The notes under the pieces were generated by a model. It was not told where the DNA came from. It worked only from the letters and a program-made list of their open reading frames with translations, and did no database searches. Of a stretch of DNA of 64,000 bases, positions 48,001 to 57,000 are shown one piece after another (positions within the stretch are counted from its first letter, which is position 1; the number at the start of each line of letters is the position of its first letter). Made by a program: the position numbers and the translations under genes. Location: NCBI GenBank assembly GCA_023014485.1, contig JAJOZX010001572.1, positions 174,001 to 238,000 of the forward strand, written 5' to 3'. This DNA comes from Bathynomus jamesi (lineage: Eukaryota > Arthropoda > Malacostraca > Isopoda > Cirolanidae).

Positions 48001-51000
48001 ACTTCTTTATTTAGCACTACACCACTGAACACAAGACATGCTAAACACTTGCCACAAAGCAAATCTATCCACTTTATTAAAAGCTTTCTCCAAAATCCAT
48101 AAATGCCAGCTACATACACTTCCGATCCCTTGGTTTTCAATCGGCTGTCTCACTGCAAACTCTTGATCGACACATTCTCTACTTCCCTTAAGTTTTCTTT
48201 GTTCACCTCCAGCCAAGGGATCCGTAATTTTCTTTATTCTATCAACACTTCCGCATATTTTTTCAGCTACACTTAAAAGTATTGTACCGCTGTGTATTTT
48301 TATTAGTGACAAATTTGAATCTGGAATCAGATGGAACCCTTTCGCTTTTCACTCACTTTAGCACCTCTTCCACAGCCATCCAATGATCATTCTACTTCCA
48401 CACTTTATTTCGCTACATGTCCTATCAATTCTTGTATGCTAACTTTTCTTTCTTCAGCTTACAATTGCCCATTTAACTTGGTGTAATTTGATATCTTGTA
48501 CTTCTACATAGATCACCAAAAACAAACTGCATTTACATTTGTTTCCTGTTCATCTGCTTCATTTGCTAGCTCACTGAAAACTTTAACTAGCTTATTTGCT
48601 AATCTGGCACTAACACTGCCATTCTTGGCTTTGATTTTTACCAGTCGTTCCACCAAGGCGATCTTTGTACTTTCTTCTTTACAGACCACCACCACACACA
48701 CACATTGCTCATTCATTTCCCAAGTCTTCATCTACTCTTTTAACTTCATTTTATCACGCTCTTAAACTTTCCTGCATTCCTATTTTCTTGTACAACTAGT
48801 TACATTTTCATCTCTACCAAGCTGCGTTTGTAACTTTCCTGAACTTTTTTTTTCCCCACTAATTTCTTTACCCATCATTCTCTCGTGTTTTTACATTTAA
48901 TGAAGGTATGTATTATAAGTTAGATTTTGGGACTTTGTATTGAGTGTAAGTTAGAGATGGATACCAACTCTTGTTCAAACTCGGTCCACTCACCCGTTTT
49001 GATGGTTTTCTAGTTATGTACTGCAGATCAGGATTATGATAATCAGTGAGTAAAAAATGGCGAAAAGTGTTCTATTTGAATGATGGTTGCCAACTGTCTT
49101 GCAAATTTTCAATCTATAAATTCATTCCAGCACCATGGTTCGGGAGTGCATTGGGAGCTTTAATGGGATGGGCTCAAAACCCATTCACAGGAGGATATGT
49201 TTTTGGATCTCTAAGCATATTAATAGGTGTTTTGACCCTGTTTGTTCCTTTAAGCAGAACTAATTCGGAAGAAAAAGTAAGCCTCAAAGAATGTTAGTTT
49301 TACTTTAGTCATGGTAAAAATTAGGCAGTTAACTTTTACATTTAGTGCAGTTATAATAAACAATAAACTTCGTTATTTTCTCTCACTTCTTTTTAACGAG
49401 TAATGGGTTCATATTTCGCAGCCTCAGCACGCATGGCGGGAATGCTTGACTTCTTCCGCTGTTTGGGCTTGCATTCTCTTGCAAATGGGAATAGTTTGGT
49501 GTCTGCACCTCTTTCTTATTGGCCTCTCATTCACTTTAGAGTTTAAGCTAAACCAGAGTGAACTAGTAAGTAAAATATTCGTTTTACGAAGCTTCAACTA
49601 TAATTTCAAATCTTACCAAAAAAAAAACAACCCCTGACTTTTGATAAAGTTTATGGCTGTCCATAACCACCTTCGTAACTGTGAACATTATATGACGAAG
49701 GGGACATACAGCTTTACGTGGGATCTGAACTACGGGTTGCTACATCTGAACGCCAAGGACGGTTCCCCATCCAACTACTGAACGGACTCAACGTCGTTTA
49801 ACATCGCTGATCTAATGGGAAGCGGTGTTTGGACGTGATCACGACGTAGCCCTGTTGAATTGGTTTTTATCAGATATTGCGCGTTTGTATTCTCTACATA
49901 TTGTTTCAATTGTTAGTTAAGAAGTATACAATAACTGTTCAAAGATCCAAGGTCAAAATTACATAATAAGCGTAGGCGCATAAATGAATCCTCACACTCG
50001 TGTAATCTGGCTTTGCCTACATTGTATGTATGGTTCAGTCTAAACTAGGATCGAGGTCTTGAATTTCTCGTCTTCAGTGCTTAAAGTCTCGGATACGAGC
50101 ACCAAAATTTCCAGTATAGAAGATCCCTTTTCCAAATATATCTTGCCTTAATAGGCAAACCTCCATTTCTATGAAATCTGATTAACTATATATATACTTT
50201 TTAAAATCTTTCATTTTTAATCAGTGTATTCATCTGTCACCCTTTCACCTTCTAATTAGAAATCCGAGACTTTCTGTATGTCGGGAATTTGGCTTTTCAT
50301 TGCAACCGCCAGGATGGTACACTACTTTGTATGTTTTAAATTAAAATTAGGGAGCTTGTCTCCAACTATGCTGTCCACCTGCGAAATAGTTTAAATTATT
50401 TTGCTTTCATATCGAGGTTGTGTATGTGTGTGTGTGTGCGCGCGCGCGCACACATTTTCGTGAATTTTCTTTCACTTGAAATAATTTTTAATGCAAATTC
50501 TATATGGAATAAAAACGTAAATGATTGATTTTGGCAGCAATTAAACCTAGGTTTAGATCAAGTAACTTTAATACAAATGCATAAAATTGTCATTTAGTCA
50601 TGGAACATTTGAAATATGGCCAGTTTTTCTCTTGATTCCAGGTCTGGACTGTTTTTGTCATTATTCTGGCTGCAGGAGTCATTACGCGACTGGTTGCTAT
50701 GGTGGCCATGAATCTTATGAGGAATCACTTTTTGTCGCCTTTGAACAGAAGGCGCTTTATTATTTTAGCAGGTAAACCTTTAAACGACCAGCGCCCGTAG
50801 TTCAGTGGGTAACCGCTTCCCTGTGAAAAGTAAAGACTGAGGTAGAGGATTCTACTCCCAATTAGTTTGGCCTGAAAGCGCGCTCGTTTCATTAAACCCT
50901 TAAGCGATTAAAACGTTCATAATTTTTTACTCACAAACTGGCGTTTCATTCAAATATCACTTCTTTAAATGGACTGATTTCGCATTAGGCTATTTCATTG

Positions 51001-54000
51001 ATCGCTACAAGGTTTCTTTTATTCCCTGTTGAATTTTTGTATTCTTGCTTGTAAAAGATTCCTCTGCAGAATATTTTGAAGAAACACTAAGATCAATCTA
51101 TATGTTTAAGATAACGAAATTTTAAATTTATTTTCAGACGATTTTGTATAAATTTCCGTAATTGGACTATAAATCTTCCCAGTTGAAGAAAAATGTTTAT
51201 CTCGGATATGTTCACCGTCTTCCCTCTTAACATGAAAGAGAGGGTATATTATTTAAATTGCTCGCGCTTATTAGTTCTGTTTACTAATTAATTAGTTCTG
51301 CTATAGTAGTATTATATTGTATATTTCATTTGTATTACTACTAGCTCAGATTGCAATAATTTTTAAAATGGTTACTTTTACGCTTTTTAATAGTAGTAAA
51401 CTGTAATTTCTTCATTTTTTACTTTTACATTTCAGGTTCTCTCATAATAATTATATGTTTAATTACTAACGGCGTTGTGGGAATTAATTCCGAATTCGTC
51501 TTGCTTGGTATGACTATGGTGGGCATAGGTGCAGGCGTAAGCATTTGTCTCGTTGGAATAAGATTAAACCTTCATGACTTGGGACCCTTGTTCCCGACCC
51601 CTTTTCTTATTTTGGGGTCCATCGGAGCGACTGTCGGTGCCGGGACAGCCTCTCTCCTCTTCCCAATATTATCGCAGGTAAGCGCCATTCATCGCTTTAA
51701 TTATGCCCTAATTATTGTACAGCGTACAGTTACTATACGCTGTTGTAATAGTGTTCACATTGCATTTTTCGTGGAATTCTTGTTTCCATTTTTTTTAACT
51801 TCATCGACATTGTGATTGCTTTTGGAACATGCATTACTTATTCTCGATGTTTTTTGAGGAATTATTCGTTCCATTTACGAGTGAAGGTACAAGTAACATT
51901 TCCGAAAGTTTCAAGGAGCGCATAGTTAGGGCCGCCGAGAGCTGCCACGGGCCCCGGGGAAGGATTGGTATATAGCCATCCCGTTTACTCAGTATTTTAT
52001 TATGAGTTTTTTGTGTACATAACAAACTGATATGTCCAAGTCACTATTCAAAACATACAATATGAATAAACAACTCGGAGGAAAGTGACCATTTTATTTT
52101 TCGAATCAATTATGGTTTTAAAAGGTCTCGCTCAACTGACCTGTGTGTGTATGTACTTAAGAAACAATTTCTAAATACATTGACTAATTCGACTATTTAT
52201 AGCAGTTTCCTAGATATAAGTAAGGCATATGATAGGGTGAACCACAATATTTTATTTAAAAAACGAAGACAGGAAGGTTCCCATGTACATTTAAATTTAT
52301 TGAAATTTTAGTATTCCCACCAATCTTTTACCAGTAGGTGGGGGCCGGGGCAATGTACTATCAGAATGTTTTGGCTCCTCTTGCGGGGCGAGACAAGGGT
52401 CCTTGCTCTCCCCTATGCTGTTTAATGTGTATATTGACGGATTAATTGCTTCACTTAATGAAGCAACAGTGGGATGTATAGATAACACAAGGATAAATAA
52501 CTTAGTTTATGCCGATGATATGGTGTTAAGAAGTCCCTCTGTTAAAGGTCTGGATCGGCTACTAAAAGTCTGGGAAATGTATTCGCAGAAACGTATTCTT
52601 TTTAATGTTACCAAAACTAAGGTTGTGCAATTTCATCCTGAAAGCTATAATCAGCCAGCTGATATTAGGTTTAAAATGAAAGGTGACGTAATTGAGGAAG
52701 TACAAGAGTTTAAAGTATTTGGGTCAAACTATCAGGTCATCCCATAAGTAATGGCGTTTTTTACGATAGATTAAGTTTAAACTAGTCCTACTCGGTTTAA
52801 GCATAAATTTTCCAAAGGTTATATCTAAGAGGAGATCTACCGTGTTTCGCTACATACTTTACAGACCTTGACCAGTGAAGACGTGTGTTTTGCTTTGTGA
52901 ACCCCTCAAACATGGCGGTATCAGAAGAGCATATCAGGCATATAATGTTTTAAGAGTTCAAGAAAGGGAGCAGTGCTACTGAAGCAACGCGAAACATTCA
53001 GGACGTTTATGGCAACGATATTCTGCATGTGAGGAAATGTCAAAGATTGTTTCAAAAGTTTAGGAATGGTGACTGCTGTTTGACAGATGCAGCACGCTCT
53101 GGACGCCCTGCTGAGTTTGATGATGACCTGCTGTTAGCCGCACTTGAAGACTGTTCAACAACTGTCGAAGAATTGGCCCAGAAACTCAATTCATCCCCAT
53201 CTACCGTCCATCAACATTTGCAACAACTCGGGAAAGTGCTTAAGTTAAGAAAATGGGTGCTACATGAATTGTCGGTCGACAATCTGAGGGTGTGGGTAAA
53301 CATTAGCACAGCTCTTCATTCCCGTGAACTCCAAGATGTTTTTGCACCGTTTAGTGACTGGTGATGAAAAGTGGATACTGTACCAGAATGTTAAGCTCCG
53401 TCGACAGTGGGTTTGTGCCGGAGAACCAGCGATACCACAGCCAAAACCAAATCTTCGGAAGGTGTTGCTTAGTGTTTGGTGGGATAAAGGTGGTGTAATA
53501 CACTTTGAAACCTTACCACACAACCAAACCATCACCGCTCAAGTCTACTGTCAACAACTGGATCGATTGAACACTGCACTAAAAGAAGAGACCACCTTTG
53601 GTTAATCGGAAAGGAATCGTGTTCCACCACGACAACGCACGTCCTCATACCGCTCGGATCACTTCTGCAAAAATTGAGGAGCTTGGGTGGGAAAAACTTC
53701 CACATCCTCCATATTCTCCAGACCTTGCGCCTTCAGATTATCATCTCTTCAGGAGTCTGCAAAAATATCTACGAGAAACAGTATACTTCTTTAGATGACC
53801 TGCAAACCAGTCTCTGTACGTTTTTTGCCTCAAAACCGCCTGAATTTCATAAACATGGCATTGAAAAGCTTGTAGGACGTTGGCAGTGTGTTGTTGTTTC
53901 CAATGGAAAATATATACTAGATTAAAAAGTTTGTTGAATTTTTTTTTGTCCTTCAAATTCCGATCTAAAAAACATTACTTATGGGATGACCTGATATTTA

Positions 54001-57000
54001 CCAGCTGACTCTGATATACTGTAAGGAAATCTCTAAGCCTTTGTGCTAAAGCGAATGACTATAAGGGACTTTCGGTTCTGTACAAGTGAAGCTAAAGACT
54101 TCGTACTTTCTGCAGTAATATATAGGGACAGCAACTTTGGGTAAATTATAAAAGGTTCTGGGAGAACCCTAAATTTGCTGTACAACAGGTCTTCTAGACT
54201 TGCATAAATCCCCCCCCCCCGAGATGTTCAGCTTCGCAAATGTTTGCTACCCGCAATGTCCCGAGCTTCCCGGAGGTAGCAAGATGTGCTCAGTACAGTC
54301 TAATGCAAAGAATTGAAAAATCAACCAACCCGATTATCCAAGCTATCCATAAGTCCTATCCTCTAAGGTCTAAGCTATGAACTTCTTGGTACGAAAACGT
54401 TCGTCTGTAGCTCCACTTAACCTCGACATTACTGTGTTATTTCTAATCAATTGTATACATTTTTATCCTTAGTATGTGAACTGTCATTGTATTAATGTGT
54501 CGTATGGACTATAGTCTGCCAATAAACCTTTTCATCTTCATTAATTCTATCACCATACAATTTACAAATGAAGTACCAGTCCATGCAGGCAAGACAATTG
54601 TTTACCGCAACATTTTCATAATTAGAAGTGTACTTTCTTTGCCTTCTCTCTAGCAAAGTGGTAAATGATTGATGAAATTTAAAGTATGGACTAACTGGCT
54701 TTCAATTACAATGATTCCCAGATCTGTAAGTCGGTCTTGGGCATTGGTGGACCGCAGATATTTTGTTTTTGACTTATAATTCTAAAATTTTTATTAATTA
54801 TATTTCCTCTGTTACTTAATCAAATGCTTTAATAATATTTTTAGATTTTATCTCCCTCCCTCCCTAGAGGTCCGGCCCCGGGCAATTATCCCGGCTTCCC
54901 CACTCTCTCGGCGGCCCTGAGCATAGTGGTAAAAAGTACTCAAATTTGTCCACAGTGTAAAATGACTAAACAAATGTAGTTCTTATCAACAAAGTATATA
55001 TAATATTTTTATTTATTTATTTATTTTAAACTTAATGATTGACTTCAGAATTCCGTTAGTGAGCAAAACCAGTGTGAACATTCGGTGCAGAGGAACAGGA
55101 ATTCCTTGGACAGATTTCTTTGAAATTTTAGTTCCTTGTTACACGGACAGTGCAACAAGGAACTAAACAAGGTATGCAGTACATGGCGTATACAGTAAAG
55201 GCAGTTTATAACCTTATTTGTTTGATTTTAATCCAAACCTGACATTGGGTTTGAATGTATTTGGATGGGTGAGCGTTCTCTGCGTCCAAATGATGTAGCG
55301 ACTCGTGGTTCGGCTCCCACGTAAAGCCGCAAGTCCCCCTCCGTCATATGACCTTAGATGTTGCGAAGAAGGTTAACAGCCCTCATCAAACAACAATTTA
55401 AGCCTAACTGCATAGTGAAATAAAAAAGTGTATAATGATTTACATTCTTTACACAAGGTCTGCAACATAGCACAAATAACAAATGGTGATGACGGCCCAT
55501 GGCGAACAGCTTGGATGGTTCCAGTAGTTATTGTATTAGCTGTGTGTTGTATTCACCTTTTTCTCGTGTCTGTTATACCTCTTCCTCATCGTAAGTGAAT
55601 AAGGGAAAGTTGCATAGCTTTCCTGCTTCTACATTTGTTTATATTAATTTAATTTTTTTCAATTATACGTAACAATAAAATTTTCTAATCTGGGGATATT
55701 GGCTTAGACAACTGTATGTTCATTAGTCATAGTGTTTCCTTGCTCTACGTAACCATTGTTCTAAACATTTGTTTAAACGTATTGACTACTTTTATACTCT
55801 TGTACCTCCTTGAATCTAAAACAAAGGCGTTGTTTACTTTCCAAAGTTTATTTGGCTACTGTAATAATGTATCAAAAAGTGAAAAAAAAATTAGTTTCTC
55901 GTTTCAGAAACCTTCATTACAAATAAAACTCCCATTCAGTGTAATGGAGCCGCTGCAAACGTGGATGAAATAGACGCCAAAAGTTTTAAAAGCCTGAAAT
56001 CTGCCTTATCGTTCAAGTCTGCGGGTAAGCCTAATTGGATCACGAAATATGATAGGAAGAGAAGGTGTAGGAATCGTAGGTGTACCTAATTATTCTTGCT
56101 GAAAAATTGTGTAGAAGCAAAATACAGGGCGTTCATTGTAGTACATTGATTTAAATATTCGCAACTGATTGGTTTTAAGCTTGATAAATTCTCGGTACAG
56201 TTACTCCACACTAACTTTTATGCAGTAAGCAGTAATCCCATTTGGAGTAATTTCATTTTTTTTGCCATAATTTACAAAATACATTACTATAAAATTAAAT
56301 TATTTAAATTTTAAGGTGAATTTTTAATAATTTTTTAAACCAAGGTTAAATTAACATGTATGCATAAATATCAAACTTCGACATTATTAAAGATAATGAA
56401 ACTGCAGAAGTTGGTAATAGTAGCAATGAATCAGTGCTTTTCACTTCCTAGAAGGCGTTTTGAATGTATGAATAACAGAGGGGGGAAAGTACTTAATTTA
56501 CTTTGAAAAAGATGTGGAATTTTGGATCTCCCCACGGGATATTCTGACCGATCGTTGGCACTAAATCGAAAATCCTTCATTATTACAGTTTCTAAACAAA
56601 GAACGAGGACAGTATCCTTTAAAACTGTTGATGATAACATTGAAGCAGAGTTCCAAAATTTTCCCGAGTCTGATGGCGAAGAGTGTGTGTCAGCAGTGCA
56701 AGATGATGATGACGACGAAAATCAGGAAATGAAGAGGTATTTCTTTTCTTTCTAACTAAACTAATGATTGTTCTTCCGAAGAATTCTTTTGGGATCACAT
56801 GAAGATCAGGGGCCCCAGCCTCAATTACCAAATATCTTCGTTAAAACTACCTAAAATTTCACGACTTAACCTAACCAATCGTCAAGGGTGTACAGTTTAC
56901 CTAACCGCGCATTCGATTTAATTTATTATATTTGGTACTGTAAAGCAAAAAAAAAAAGAATACATGGGGGCCTTGATCTTCAGCTGATCCTTTTTAAATT

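Larger units (their letters stand above)
52200..54540 (+). mobile_element. LINE D, reverse transcriptase, split by a mariner
   Basis: Plus frames give [37 protein letters not shown] and [11 protein letters not shown] (catalytic YADD intact, about 52500-52530), then [16 protein letters not shown] and [13 protein letters not shown]. They continue after the mariner with frames holding [23 protein letters not shown] text (other frame of the LINE) to about 54540. Several shifts; the 5' part is absent. Confidence 0.75.
51927..54919. mobile_element. hAT element (CAGGGCCGCCGAGAG group) enclosing a LINE, intron 9
   Basis: Left end TAGGGCCGCCGAGAG (first C mutated) and right end CTCTCGGCGGCCCTG, flanked by CGCATAGT (51919-51926) and AGCATAGT (54920-54927), a 7-of-8 match. 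GC-rich subterminal GGGCCCCGGGG and GGCCCCGGGC pair as well. Own transposase not seen. Confidence 0.7.

Noticed and set aside
56522..56755. Separate small acidic protein
   Set aside because: Its 3' part is bounded by an acceptor and donor in phase with the transporter exons on either side, so it is better read as exon 12.
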